Positions 42,499-51,382 of a DNA stretch of 64,000 nt are shown piece by piece. How positions within the stretch are numbered: position 1 is the first letter of the stretch; each line of letters starts with the position of its first letter. The translations under genes and the position numbers were made by a program. The notes beneath the pieces are model-generated. The model was not told the DNA's origin and made no database searches. It saw only the letters and a list, made by a program, of their open reading frames with translations. This DNA is from Cellulomonas pakistanensis (GTDB lineage: Bacteria > Actinomycetota > Actinomycetes > Actinomycetales > Cellulomonadaceae), in the NCBI RefSeq assembly GCF_016862755.1, contig NZ_BONO01000008.1:1-64000 (forward strand), given 5' to 3'.

Positions 42499-43794
42499 AT
42501 GCTGGCGCTGTGGAGGCGCACCCGACCGTGGGTGCGGGTGGTGGCCGTCGTGCTGCTGGTGGGCGTGGCCGGGACCGGGGTGTACTGGTTCGGGATCCGG
42601 GAGACGCCGGCGCAGGCCGCGACGCCGGAGTCGACGACCACGGCCGTGGCCGCGAGCCTGTCGACGATCCAGCAGTCCGTGTCGGCGTCCGGCACGCTGA
42701 CGCCGACCGTCCAGGAGGACGTGTCGTTCGCGGTCAGCGGCACGGTGACCTCGGTCGACGTCGCGGCGGGGGACACCGTGACCGCGGGCCAGCAGCTCGC
42801 GACGGTCGACACGCTCCAGCTGAACGCGGCGCTGCTCCAGGCGAGGGCGGACCTCGCGAGCGCGCGGGCGTCGCTGTCGAACGCCCAGGACGAGGCCGAC
42901 GGCTCGGACTCCTCCGACGCGCAGGTGGCCGCGCTGTCGGCCCAGGTGGACGTGGCGCAGACAGCCGTCGACGACGCCGAGGCCGACCTGGCCGGCGCCA
43001 CGCTGACCGCGCCGGTCTCGGGCCTGCTCACCACCGTGGACGTCGAGGTCGGCGACGTCGTCACCGGCTCGGGCTCGTCGTCGGGGAGCGGGAGCACGGG
43101 CGGCACCGGGAGCTCCGGCACCGCCGGCGGCATGACCGGCAGCACCGGCTCCACCGGGTCGTCCACCACGTCGAGCAGCACCGCGCCGTTCGTCGTCGTC
43201 GGCACCGACGCCTGGCAGATCAGCGTCTCGGTGAGCGAGTCCGACGTGGACCTGCTGGCGGTCGGCAACCAGGCGGAGATCACCACCAGCAGCTCGACCG
43301 ACACCGTCTACGGGACCGTCTCCGAGATCGGGCTGCTGCCCAGCAGCTCCGGCGGCGTCGCGGCCTACCCGGTGACGATCGACGTGACCGGCAGCCCCGA
43401 GGGCCTGCACGACGGGGAGTCGGCGGACGTGTCGATCATCTACGAGCGCCGCACCGACGTGCTGACCGTGCCGGCGTCGGCGGTGACGACCGACGAGGAC
43501 GGGCAGACCGTCGTCACGCAGGAGGGCGCGGACGGCGCGACGGTCAGCACGGCGGTCACCGTCGGGGAGACCTCCGGGACCATGATCGAGATCACCGAGG
43601 GCCTGGCCGAGGGCGACGAGGTGCTGGTCACCACCTTCAGCCCGCGGACCTCCGGGTCGGGCGACGGGTCCGGTGACACCGAGCAGGGCCAGTTCCCGGG
43701 CGGCGGCGAGATGCCCGACCTCTCGTCCGGCGAGAGGCCCGACTTCTCGCAGCTGCCGGGCGGCGGTCAGATGCCGGGCGGCGGCAATGGCTGA
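42499..43794 (+). CDS. HlyD/MacA-type periplasmic adaptor 1
   Basis: 431-residue membrane-anchored adaptor. An N-terminal helix (VRVVAVVLLVGVAGTGVYWF) is followed by a biotinyl-lipoyl-like domain (SVSASGTLTPTVQEDVSFAVSGTVTSVDVAAGDTV), a short coiled-coil hairpin (residues 110-165) and a Ser/Gly/Thr-rich loop inside the lipoyl domain. The beta-barrel part and ITEGLAEGDEVLV near the end are typical. The C-terminus is rich in G, P and M (GGGEMPD, GGGQMPGGG). Starts the efflux operon; ATG at 42499 follows GAGGGAGAAC. The ATPase gene overlaps its end by eight bases (ATGGCTGA). Confidence 0.9.
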   Translation: MLALWRRTRPWVRVVAVVLLVGVAGTGVYWFGIRETPAQAATPESTTTAVAASLSTIQQSVSASGTLTPTVQEDVSFAVSGTVTSVDVAAGDTVTAGQQLATVDTLQLNAALLQARADLASARASLSNAQDEADGSDSSDAQVAALSAQVDVAQTAVDDAEADLAGATLTAPVSGLLTTVDVEVGDVVTGSGSSSGSGSTGGTGSSGTAGGMTGSTGSTGSSTTSSSTAPFVVVGTDAWQISVSVSESDVDLLAVGNQAEITTSSSTDTVYGTVSEIGLLPSSSGGVAAYPVTIDVTGSPEGLHDGESADVSIIYERRTDVLTVPASAVTTDEDGQTVVTQEGADGATVSTAVTVGETSGTMIEITEGLAEGDEVLVTTFSPRTSGSGDGSGDTEQGQFPGGGEMPDLSSGERPDFSQLPGGGQMPGGGNG

Positions 43795-44521
43795 GCTCGT
43801 GCTGGAGCGGCTGCCGGACGAGGCCGGTGCCGCCGAGAACGTCATCGAGCTCGCCGGCGCCCGCAAGACCTACCGCACCGGCAGCATCGAGTTCGAGGCC
43901 CTGCGGGGCGTCGACCTGGCGATCCGCACCGGCGAGTACGTCGCGATCATGGGCCCGTCCGGGTCCGGCAAGTCGACGCTCATGAACATCGTGGGCTGCC
44001 TGGACGTGCTGACCGCCGGCGAGTACCGGCTGGCGGGGGAGGACGTCGGCGAGCTGGACGAGGTCGAGCTCGCGGACGTCCGGAACCGGCGGCTCGGCTT
44101 CGTGTTCCAGCAGTTCCACCTGCTGCCGTCGCTCACCGCGTGGCGGAACGTCGAGCTGCCGCTGATCTACGGCCGGGTGCCGGCCGCCGAGCGCCGCGAG
44201 CGCGCGGTGGCCGCGCTGGAGCGCGTCGGCCTCGGCGACAAGCTGGACAACCGCCCGGGCGAGCTGTCGGGCGGCCAGCAGCAGCGGGTCGCCGTCGCCC
44301 GCGCCCTGGTGGGCGAGCCCGCGCTGATCCTCGCGGACGAGCCCACCGGCAACCTCGACTCCCGGTCCACCGAGGACGTGCTCGCCCTGTTCGACGAGCT
44401 GCACGTCCAGGGCCGCACCATCGTGCTCATCACCCACGAGCTCGAGGTCGCCGAGCACGCCCGGCGCATCGTGACGGTCCGGGACGGCCTCATCCAGTCC
44501 GACGAGGTGAACCCGCGATGA
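43787..44521 (+). CDS. MacB-type ABC transporter ATPase
   Basis: 244-residue ABC ATPase of the lipoprotein/macrolide export (LolD/MacB) group. Walker [11 protein letters not shown]-loop [22 protein letters not shown], signature LSGGQQQR, Walker [14 protein letters not shown] and switch His in LITHELEVA are all intact. The ATPase and permease are separate genes, as in Gram-positive MacB-like exporters. The permease start overlaps its stop (ATGA). Confidence 0.94.
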   Translation: MAELVLERLPDEAGAAENVIELAGARKTYRTGSIEFEALRGVDLAIRTGEYVAIMGPSGSGKSTLMNIVGCLDVLTAGEYRLAGEDVGELDEVELADVRNRRLGFVFQQFHLLPSLTAWRNVELPLIYGRVPAAERRERAVAALERVGLGDKLDNRPGELSGGQQQRVAVARALVGEPALILADEPTGNLDSRSTEDVLALFDELHVQGRTIVLITHELEVAEHARRIVTVRDGLIQSDEVNPR

Positions 44522-45750
44522 CCTGGTCCGAGACCCTGCGCACCGGCTGGGCCGCGGTGCGCGGCCACAAGCTGCGCTCGATGCTGACCGTGCTCGGCAT
44601 CCTCATCGGCATCGCGGCGGTGATCCTCACCGTCGGGCTGGGCCTGGGGACGCAGAAGGACGTCAGCCAGCAGATCAGCGCGCTCGGGTCGAACCTGCTC
44701 ATCGTCACGCCCGGGTCGTCGACCGACTCCGACGGGATCCGCGGGGGCTTCGGCACCGGCGCGACGCTCACCCGGGGAGACGCCGAGGCGCTGGCCTCCG
44801 AGGTGAACGCGCCCGACGTCGGCGCGGTCGCGCCGGAGAAGGAGTCGTCGCTGTCCGTCGAGGCCGACGACACGAACTGGACCACCACCGTCGTCGGCAC
44901 CACCGAGAACTGGCTCGACGTGCGGTCCCGCGCGGTCACCTCCGGCGAGTTCCTCACGGCGGACGACGACGCGGAGGGCGCTACCGTGGCCGTCATCGGC
45001 GCGACCACCGCCACCGAGCTGTTCGGCACCACGAACGTCGTCGGGCAGCAGCTCACGATCGCGGACACCGCGTTCACGATCGTCGGCGTGCTCGACTCCG
45101 CGGGCTCGAGCACGGACACCGACCTCGACGACCTGGTCGTCATCCCGCTGACCACCGCGTCCGACACCGTCGCGGGCGGCTTCGACCGGAACTCGCTGAC
45201 CACGATCTACGTGCAGGCGGCGTCGGCCGACCAGCTCGGCGCGGCCTACCAGGAGGCGAACCAGCTCCTGCTGAATCTGCACGGCATCACCGACGCCGAC
45301 AGCGCGGACTTCAGCATCGACAGCCAGGACTCCCTGGTCAGCACGGCCACCTCGGTGTACCGGACCCTGACCGTCCTGCTCACCGGCATCGCGGCGCTGT
45401 CGCTGCTGGTCGGCGGGATCGGGGTCATGAACATCATGCTGGTCTCCGTCACCGAGCGGACCCGGGAGATCGGCCTGCGCAAGGCGCTCGGCGCCCCGCC
45501 GTGGGCCATCCGGCGGCAGTTCCTGGTCGAGGCCGGCGCGCTCGGCCTGGCGGGCGGCCTCGCCGGCGCGGTGCTCGGCATCGTCGCGGCGACGGTGCTG
45601 CCGGACCTGCTGGACACCTCGATCGTCATCTCGGGCGCCGCGGTCGGCGGGTCGGTCGCGATCGCGATGGCCATCGGCCTCGTGTTCGGCGTCTACCCCG
45701 CCACCCGGGCCGCGCGGCTCGCGCCCATCGACGCCCTGCGGTCGGAGTGA
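44518..45750 (+). CDS. MacB-type ABC transporter permease
   Basis: 410-residue FtsX/MacB-family permease. TM1 lies at residues 20-42 ([24 protein letters not shown]), a MacB core extracytoplasmic domain covers about 45-280, then three helices include [31 protein letters not shown], the FtsX signature. Mechanotransmission-type export of a peptide, antibiotic or lipoprotein is possible. Works with the preceding ATPase and adaptor 1. Confidence 0.94.
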   Translation: MTWSETLRTGWAAVRGHKLRSMLTVLGILIGIAAVILTVGLGLGTQKDVSQQISALGSNLLIVTPGSSTDSDGIRGGFGTGATLTRGDAEALASEVNAPDVGAVAPEKESSLSVEADDTNWTTTVVGTTENWLDVRSRAVTSGEFLTADDDAEGATVAVIGATTATELFGTTNVVGQQLTIADTAFTIVGVLDSAGSSTDTDLDDLVVIPLTTASDTVAGGFDRNSLTTIYVQAASADQLGAAYQEANQLLLNLHGITDADSADFSIDSQDSLVSTATSVYRTLTVLLTGIAALSLLVGGIGVMNIMLVSVTERTREIGLRKALGAPPWAIRRQFLVEAGALGLAGGLAGAVLGIVAATVLPDLLDTSIVISGAAVGGSVAIAMAIGLVFGVYPATRAARLAPIDALRSE

Positions 45751-45800
45751 GGCCCGTGCGCCTCCGCCCCGCCCCCGGCACCACCACCACGAGGAGAGAC

Positions 45801-46691
45801 ATGTCCCGCACCCGTCCCGGCCTGCTGGCCGCCCCCGCCGCCGCGGCGGTCCTGGTGCTGCTCGCGGCCTGCTCGAGCGGCACCGCCGACGCCGGGGACA
45901 CCGGCACCGCGGACGTTGGCGACGCCGCGCAGACCCAGGCGCCGTCCGGCCAGGGCGGCGGGGGGATGCCCGGCGGCGGGGGCACCTCGGGCGAGATCGC
46001 CGCCGTCGCCGACGCCCTCCTGCAGGTGCAGGGCGACGACGGCCAGACGGCGGTCGCCTGGGACGCCACCACGACCATCGCGCAGACCGTCACCGGCGCG
46101 CTGTCCGACGTCACCGTCGGGTCGTGCGTGGTCGCGTTCACCTCGGGCGACGAGGACGCGGCGGCGACGTCCGTCGCGATCACCGCGGCGACCGACGACG
46201 GCTGCACGGGCGGCTTCGGCGGCGGCTCGGGCGGTGGGTCCCCGGCGGACGGCGAGATGCCCAGCGGGATGCCGACCGACCTGCCCGAGGGCGCCGAGAT
46301 GCCCGACGGCGCGCCGACGGACATGCCGGGCGGCGGCTCCGGGGGCGGGTTCGGCGGCGCGACCGCCGGGCTGGTCACCGCGGTCGACGGCAGCACGATC
46401 ACGGTCGAGTCCACGGGGGCGCCCGGGGCCGACGACGCGACCACGACGACCGCGACCATCACGGTCGACGACGCCACCACGTTCACCAGCACGGTCGCGG
46501 CGGACGCCTCGGCCATCGCGGTGGGCCGGTGCGTCACGGCGCAGGGCGAGGCCGACGGCAGCGGCCAGGTCGCTGCGACGAGCCTCACGCTGTCCGACCC
46601 GACGGACGGCGGCTGCTCGACCGGGTTCGGCGGGCGCGGCGGCTTCCCCGGCGCGAACGGCTCGACCGGGAGCGAGGGCGACGATGCGTGA
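45801..46691 (+). CDS. DUF5666-type lipoprotein of the efflux operon
   Basis: 296-residue lipoprotein. Lipobox LAAC with Cys24. Two DUF5666-like beta domains are visible, one around residues 65-135 ending DDGC, the other 190-275 ending DGGC ([16 protein letters not shown]...[25 protein letters not shown]). They are joined by a Gly/Met/Pro-rich linker with [19 protein letters not shown]. The same G/M/P style occurs in both adaptors of this operon. ATG at 45801 follows GAGGAGAGAC, and its end overlaps adaptor 2 by eight bases (ATGCGTGA). Function unknown; perhaps a cell-surface partner of the exporter. Confidence 0.85.
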   Translation: MSRTRPGLLAAPAAAAVLVLLAACSSGTADAGDTGTADVGDAAQTQAPSGQGGGGMPGGGGTSGEIAAVADALLQVQGDDGQTAVAWDATTTIAQTVTGALSDVTVGSCVVAFTSGDEDAAATSVAITAATDDGCTGGFGGGSGGGSPADGEMPSGMPTDLPEGAEMPDGAPTDMPGGGSGGGFGGATAGLVTAVDGSTITVESTGAPGADDATTTTATITVDDATTFTSTVAADASAIAVGRCVTAQGEADGSGQVAATSLTLSDPTDGGCSTGFGGRGGFPGANGSTGSEGDDA

Positions 46692-48834
46692 CAGCCTGAG
46701 GCGGCGCGTGGGCCGCCGGCGGGCCGAGGCGGAGCCCGCGGCGCCCCTGACGCCGAAGGCCCTGGCCCGGCGGGCGACCCGCCGCCGGCGGACCGTGCTC
46801 GGTGCGGTCGCCGCGGCGGCCGCGCTCAGCCTGGTCGGCGGCGGCGTGGGGATCGCCGTCACCGGCGCGAAGGGCAGCGGCTACCGGACCGCCACCGCGG
46901 AGCTCGGCACCGTGGAGCAGACGATCGACGCCACCGGCACGGTCGCCTCGGCCAGCCGGTACGACCGGGCGTTCTCCGTCGCGGGCACCGTCGGCGCGGT
47001 CGACGTGGCCGTCGGCGACACGGTCACGGCGGGCCAGGTGCTCGCCACGCTCGACACGGCCTCGCTGGAGGACGCGGTCGAGGAGGCCGAGCAGGCGGTC
47101 GCCGACGCGCAGCAGCAGCTGGAGGACGACATCGACTCCCAGACCTCGAGCAGCAGCAGCTCGTCCGGCACCGGCTCGTCCGCCTCGGGCGGGACGGGGT
47201 CGTCGACGACCGGGTCGACGGGGTCCGGGTCGACCGCGACGGGCTCGACCGGCTCGGCCCCGGTGGCCGCGGCGACCGATGGGGACGCGCAGGCCGGCGG
47301 TTCGACGGGAGACGGCTCGACCGGCGGGTCGACGGCGGACCCCGCCGTCACGCAGGCGATCGCCGCGGTGAAGGCCGCGCAGCAGGCGCTTCTCGCGCAG
47401 TACCAGACCGCGCAGGCGGCGCTGGCGGAGGCGTCCACCGCGACCGCGGCCGCGCAGGAGGCGTGCCAGGCGGTGCTCGACGGCGACGGCGACGCGTCCG
47501 GCGACGGCTCGACGGAGGAGCTGACGACGGAGCCGACCACCGAGCCGAGCGAGGAGCCGACGGCGGAACCGACCACGGAGCCGAGCGAGGAGCCGACGCA
47601 GGACGCACCGACGGAGGACGCCGCGACGGACGACGCCACCGCGACCGGCGCCGGGACGACCACGGGCGCAGTGGTCACCGGCGCCGCGTACACCACCAGC
47701 ACGACCACCGACGACCTCACGTCGTGCCAGGACGCGATCACCGCCGTGCTCTCGGCGCAGACGACCGTGGACGAGGCGCAGACCAGCCTCATGACCCTCG
47801 TGACCGGCCTCGACACCGCGGTGACGGCGGCGCAGGAGGCGCTGACCTCGGCCGCCTCGGGCTCGAGCGTCGACACCGGCTCGGCGCCGTCGACCGGCGG
47901 CACGACCGGCACCGACGGCTCCGCGGCCGCCGACCAGAGCACGGCGCTGCCCAGCGGGTCGTCGTCCGGCACGGGCGCCTCGTCCTCGACGGGCTCGGCG
48001 CTCTCCGGCACCTCCGGCTCGGGAACCTCGGGGGCCGCGGGCGGCTCGACCGTCGCCACCGCCGCCGACCTGCTCGCCGACCAGGCCGCGATCGACCACG
48101 CCGAGGCCGAGCTCGCCATCGCGCAGAGCAAGCTGGACCTGGTCGACCTCACCAGCCCGATCGCCGGGACCGTCGCGGCGGTGTCGATCGCCGCGGGCGA
48201 CGAGGTCGAGGCGTCCTCGACGTCGGCCGTCATCACCGTCATCGGCGACGACGGGTACACCGTGTCCACCACGGTGCCGCTCAGCCAGGTCGACCTGGTC
48301 GAGGTCGGCCAGGAGGCCGCCCTCTCGGTGCGCACCAGCGACGAGGACCTGACCGGCACGGTCACCGGCGTCGGCATCCTGAACGCGTCCACGACGTCGT
48401 CCGACCCGACGTACACCGTGGACATCGCGGTCGACCTGGAGGACGTCGCGCTCTACAACGGCTCGTCGGCCCAGGTGTCCATCGCGGTCGCCGCATCCGA
48501 GCAGACGCTCACCGTGCCGTCGTCGGCGGTGCACCTGGACGGCTCGACCGCCACGGTGCAGGTGCTGAGCGGCGGGACGGTCCAGTCGGTCGAGGTGGAA
48601 CGCGGGGCCGTCGGCGCCGAGCTCACCGAGATCGTGTCCGGCCTGTCCGAGGGCGACGAGGTGGTGCTGGCGGACCTGAGCCAGTCGCTGGTGTCGGACG
48701 ACTCGGAGGCCGGCAGCGGTCTCAGCGGTCTCGGCGGCAGCACCGACGACTCGTCGTCCGGCCAGGGCCAGATGACGTTCCCCGGCGGCTTCAGCGGCGG
48801 TCAGCTGCCGGCCGGCAGCCCGCCCGGGAGCTGA
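46684..48834 (+). CDS. HlyD/MacA-type adaptor 2, extended
   Basis: 716-residue adaptor, far longer than the usual 350-450. N-terminal membrane helix (TVLGAVAAAAALSLVGGGVGIAV), lipoyl half domain (IDATGTVASASRYDRAFSVAGTVGAVDVAVGDTV), then a coiled-coil region interrupted by three Ser/Thr/Gly-rich low-complexity segments, including EEPTAEPTTEPSEEPT. The second lipoyl half (LDLVDLTSPIAGTVAAVSIAAGDEV) and barrel follow; VSGLSEGDEVVLADL lies near the end. No second ABC transporter follows, so both adaptors may serve one exporter. The gene ends before the terminator at 48851. Confidence 0.88.
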   Translation: MRDSLRRRVGRRRAEAEPAAPLTPKALARRATRRRRTVLGAVAAAAALSLVGGGVGIAVTGAKGSGYRTATAELGTVEQTIDATGTVASASRYDRAFSVAGTVGAVDVAVGDTVTAGQVLATLDTASLEDAVEEAEQAVADAQQQLEDDIDSQTSSSSSSSGTGSSASGGTGSSTTGSTGSGSTATGSTGSAPVAAATDGDAQAGGSTGDGSTGGSTADPAVTQAIAAVKAAQQALLAQYQTAQAALAEASTATAAAQEACQAVLDGDGDASGDGSTEELTTEPTTEPSEEPTAEPTTEPSEEPTQDAPTEDAATDDATATGAGTTTGAVVTGAAYTTSTTTDDLTSCQDAITAVLSAQTTVDEAQTSLMTLVTGLDTAVTAAQEALTSAASGSSVDTGSAPSTGGTTGTDGSAAADQSTALPSGSSSGTGASSSTGSALSGTSGSGTSGAAGGSTVATAADLLADQAAIDHAEAELAIAQSKLDLVDLTSPIAGTVAAVSIAAGDEVEASSTSAVITVIGDDGYTVSTTVPLSQVDLVEVGQEAALSVRTSDEDLTGTVTGVGILNASTTSSDPTYTVDIAVDLEDVALYNGSSAQVSIAVAASEQTLTVPSSAVHLDGSTATVQVLSGGTVQSVEVERGAVGAELTEIVSGLSEGDEVVLADLSQSLVSDDSEAGSGLSGLGGSTDDSSSGQGQMTFPGGFSGGQLPAGSPPGS

Positions 48835-48850
48835 GCCCGGGCCCCACGAC

Positions 48851-48897
48851 GGCGCCCGGCCGGTCCTGCGTCCCCCTGCGCGGACCGGCCGGGCGCC
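48851..48897 (+). terminator. Terminator of the efflux operon
   Basis: Perfect 16-bp stem (48851-48866 and 48882-48897), 15-base loop, then CTTCT. It lies 17 bases after the adaptor 2 stop. The 3' part of this structure and the bases after it recur at 50063, on the far side of the abiF gene. Confidence 0.85.
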
Positions 48898-48908
48898 CTT
48901 CTGCGACC
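48885..48908. repeat. 24-bp direct repeat, left copy
   Basis: CCGGCCGGGCGCCCTTCTGC plus GACC. It differs from the right copy (50063-50086) at one base of 24, and 20 bases are identical in a row. It overlaps the right arm of the efflux-operon terminator. Confidence 0.85.
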
Positions 48909-48929
48909 TCCTATGGGCCACCTGATGGA

Positions 48930-48945
48930 TGTGACGGAGGTCACC
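48930..48945. promoter_or_regulatory. CRP/GlxR-like site upstream of the abiF RNA
   Basis: TGTGACGGAGGTCACC fits TGTGA-N6-TCAC(A), the CRP-family consensus known from actinobacterial GlxR/Crp. It lies about 40-50 bases upstream of the presumed RNA start. It is inside the inserted segment. A single site with a mismatch in the last base. Confidence 0.4.
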
Positions 48946-48979
48946 TGCGCCGCGGCCGTGACTCGGCTACCCTCGAAGG

Positions 48980-49050
48980 CACAAACACCGACCCCTCTGG
49001 GTGCTACCGACCGTCAGGTCACCGGCACCGATGGGTCGGTTTTCTTTTTG
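48980..49050 (+). ncRNA. abiF RNA-like structured RNA with intrinsic terminator
   Basis: ACCGACCC (48987-48994) pairs with GGGTCGGT (49033-49040), and TTTCTTTTTG follows. Inside, GGTGC (49000-49004) pairs with GCACC (49025-49029) and GACC (49009-49012) with GGTC (49017-49020) around GTCA. The result is a nested stem ended by a U-tract, the only clear U-tract terminator I noticed in the window. It ends 11 bases before the abiF start. The published abiF RNA motif (Rfam family abiF) has the same position and terminator-like 3' stem; identity to it is inferred. A possible -10 is TACCCT at 48968-48973. Confidence 0.65.
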
Positions 49051-49061
49051 ATGGAGCGTCC

Positions 49062-50051
49062 GTGAAGTACGCGAAGCCCCACCTGAACTACAACGCGCAA
49101 CTCGACCTGCTCCGCCAACGAGGTCTGAGCATCGGTGATGAGCGCGCGGCTGTCCGTGCCCTCCGGCGCATCGGCTACTACCGCCTCTCCGCCTACACGT
49201 ACGTGCTGCGTCGAGCCGCCGCGCCCGGACCGTCGTCCGAGCGACTCGCTCCTTCGGACCAGTTCATCGAGGGCGCGACGTTGGACCAAGCCGTCGCTCT
49301 GCACGACTTCGACGACCGATTGCGCGGAGTGCTCCTGAGCGGTCTCGAACGGATCGAGGTGGCTATGCGCGTGCAGATCGGCTACCAGCTCGGGAAGACC
49401 GACCCGCACGGCCACCTCGATCCGGCGCACCTCGACGCCGCACGCTGTGGACAGCTCGCGCGGACGCGGGGTTCCGACACCGGACGCACGCTCCACGCGG
49501 AGTGGTTGCGGCGCTTCGACGCGCTGCTCGACGACGCCAGAACCGAGGAGTTCGTCCGCCACTTCGTCCGGAAGTACGACGGTCGGCTGCCGATCTGGGC
49601 AGCCACGGAGATCATGACCTTCGGGTGCCTCACCGGGCTCTACAACCTGCTCAGCTCCCGGGACGCCGCCGCGATCGCACTCGCACTCGAGGTCAAGAAC
49701 CGCGATGTGGTGCATGGCTGGCTGCGAGCGCTCAACGTGTTGCGGAACCACTGCGCGCACAACGCGCGTGTGTGGAACCGGCCGACCGTCTACCCGCCGC
49801 GCATCCCGCCGCCGGGGCTCACGCATGCTCGGCTCCACCACTTGCCCGATGCGGACAACAACCGTGTGTATGTCCTGGCCGCGATCATCGGGCACCTGCT
49901 GGTCTGCCTGGACCCGACGACGAACTGGCCACGCCAGCTCGCAACCGTCGTGAAGAAGTTCCCCGCGGTGTCGGACCTGAGCCCGGGGTCCTCGATGGGG
50001 TTCCCCGACGGATGGCAGCAACTGGAGCTGTGGAACTACGAACCGACGTAG
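49062..50051 (+). CDS. abiF: AbiF/AbiD-type HEPN abortive infection protein
   Basis: 329-residue Abi_2 family protein (AbiD/AbiF). The N-terminal part is typical: [42 protein letters not shown], as is the middle [25 protein letters not shown]. The HEPN ribonuclease motif R-x4-H is RNHCAH at Arg228-His233 in [16 protein letters not shown]. This suggests a phage- or stress-activated RNA-cleaving toxin. GTG at 49062 follows GGAGCGTCC. It follows the structured RNA at 48980-49050, which could act as RNA antitoxin. Codon use is visibly less GC-rich than neighbours (TTG, CGA, GAT, TGT codons), indicating acquisition. Confidence 0.88.
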   Translation: MKYAKPHLNYNAQLDLLRQRGLSIGDERAAVRALRRIGYYRLSAYTYVLRRAAAPGPSSERLAPSDQFIEGATLDQAVALHDFDDRLRGVLLSGLERIEVAMRVQIGYQLGKTDPHGHLDPAHLDAARCGQLARTRGSDTGRTLHAEWLRRFDALLDDARTEEFVRHFVRKYDGRLPIWAATEIMTFGCLTGLYNLLSSRDAAAIALALEVKNRDVVHGWLRALNVLRNHCAHNARVWNRPTVYPPRIPPPGLTHARLHHLPDADNNRVYVLAAIIGHLLVCLDPTTNWPRQLATVVKKFPAVSDLSPGSSMGFPDGWQQLELWNYEPT

Positions 50052-50062
50052 CCGGTTCGCTC

Positions 50063-50086
50063 CGGCCGGGCGCCCTTCTGCCACCC
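50063..50086. repeat. 24-bp direct repeat, right copy
   Basis: CCGGCCGGGCGCCCTTCTGC plus CACC, starting 12 bases after the abiF stop. It is a copy of 48885-48908 without the left arm of the terminator, so it cannot form that hairpin. Its presence marks the likely right end of the inserted segment. Confidence 0.85.
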
Positions 50087-50131
50087 TGGTCCCGCCGGTG
50101 CCCGCCCGCGGCCCGGCGGGGGAGGGTCCGC

Positions 50132-50464
50132 ATGCCGCTGCGCTCGGTGCTGCTGTTCGCGCTCGCCGCGCTGCTCGAGATCGGCGGCGCGTGGCTGGTC
50201 TGGCAGGGGGTGCGGGAGCACCGGGGCTGGGCGTGGATCGGCGCGGGCGTCATCGCGCTCGGGCTGTACGGCTTCGTCGCGACCTTGCAGCCGGACGCGC
50301 ACTTCGGCCGGATCCTCGCGGCGTACGGCGGGGTGTTCGTCGCCGGGTCGCTGGTGTGGGGGATGGTCGCGGACGGCTTCCGGCCGGACCGGTGGGACGT
50401 GCTCGGCGCGCTGCTCTGCCTCGCCGGCGTCGCGGTCATCATGTACGCGCCGCGGCCGGCGTGA
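50132..50464 (+). CDS. ynfA: YnfA family small membrane protein
   Basis: 110-residue UPF0060/YnfA protein with four helices: [66 protein letters not shown] and [19 protein letters not shown]. Length and the segments E-x-GG-W and [11 protein letters not shown] match the family, which is related to small multidrug resistance transporters. Transport substrate unknown. ATG at 50132 follows GGGGGAGGGTCCGC. Confidence 0.93.
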   Translation: MPLRSVLLFALAALLEIGGAWLVWQGVREHRGWAWIGAGVIALGLYGFVATLQPDAHFGRILAAYGGVFVAGSLVWGMVADGFRPDRWDVLGALLCLAGVAVIMYAPRPA

Positions 50465-50525
50465 CCGCCGCCAGGGCTAGGCTCGCCGCCAGCCCCACCC
50501 GCACGCCCACCCCGGAGGACACCCG

Positions 50526-51374
50526 ATGACGCAGACCACGGCACGACCGCACGCGGCGGTCCTCGGCGGCGGCGTCATGGGCGAGGCCCTGGTCACGGCC
50601 CTGCTCGCCGCCGGCTGGACGGCCGACGACGTCGACGTCACCGAGCGCAGCGCCGCCCGCGCGATGGAGCTGTCCGGCCGGTACGGCGTGCGCGCCGCCG
50701 ACCCGAACGCCAAGGCGGTGAAGGGCGCCGGCCTGGTGCTGATCGCCGTGAAGCCGCAGGTCGTGCCGGACGTGCTGACCGAGATCGCCCCGACGCTGCG
50801 CCCCGGCACCCTGGTCGTCTCGGTCGCCGCCGGCATCCCGGTCGCGGTGTACGAGGCCGCCCTGCCCGAGGGCACGCCGGTCGTCCGGGTCATGCCGAAC
50901 ACCCCGGCGCTGGTCGGCAAGGGCGCCAGCGCGATCGCCCCGGGCACGCACGCGACGGACGAGCACCTCGACCTCGCGGAGCGGGCGCTCGCCGCGACCG
51001 GCCTCGTCGTGCGGGTGGCCGAGAGGGACCTGGACGCGGTCACCGCGATCTCGGGCTCCGGTCCGGCGTACGCGCTCTACCTGATCGACGCCATGGCGGA
51101 GGCCGGGGTCCTGCTGGGTCTGACCCGCGACCTCGCGACCCGGCTGGCCGTCGCGACCGTCGAGGGCTCGGCGGCTCTCGCCGCGCAGACCGGCGACCAC
51201 CCGGTCGTGCTGCGCGAGCGGGTCTCCTCGCCCGGCGGGACGACGGTCGCGGGCGTGGCGCAGCTCGACGCGCACGGCGTCCGGGCCGGGGTCGTCGCGG
51301 CGGCGCGTGCGGCCTACGACCGGTCGCGGGAGCTCGGCGCGGCGGCGGCCCCCTCGCCCCGCGGGGACCGGTAG
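50526..51374 (+). CDS. proC: Pyrroline-5-carboxylate reductase
   Basis: 282-residue NAD(P)H-dependent enzyme for the last step of proline synthesis. N-terminal Rossmann fold AAVLGGGVMGEALVTALLAAG, then VKPQVVPDVL, RVMPNTPALVGKGASA and the P5CR signature AISGSGPAYALYLIDAMAEAGVLLGL and SSPGGTTVAGVAQLD. ATG at 50526 with GGAGGACACCCG. The regulator gene starts eight bases after its stop but is functionally unrelated. Confidence 0.95.
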   Translation: MTQTTARPHAAVLGGGVMGEALVTALLAAGWTADDVDVTERSAARAMELSGRYGVRAADPNAKAVKGAGLVLIAVKPQVVPDVLTEIAPTLRPGTLVVSVAAGIPVAVYEAALPEGTPVVRVMPNTPALVGKGASAIAPGTHATDEHLDLAERALAATGLVVRVAERDLDAVTAISGSGPAYALYLIDAMAEAGVLLGLTRDLATRLAVATVEGSAALAAQTGDHPVVLRERVSSPGGTTVAGVAQLDAHGVRAGVVAAARAAYDRSRELGAAAAPSPRGDR

Positions 51375-51382
51375 GCCGCGCC

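Noticed and set aside
48885..50086. Classical insertion sequence around abiF
   Set aside because: No transposase and no terminal inverted repeats; the flanks are direct repeats derived from a terminator.
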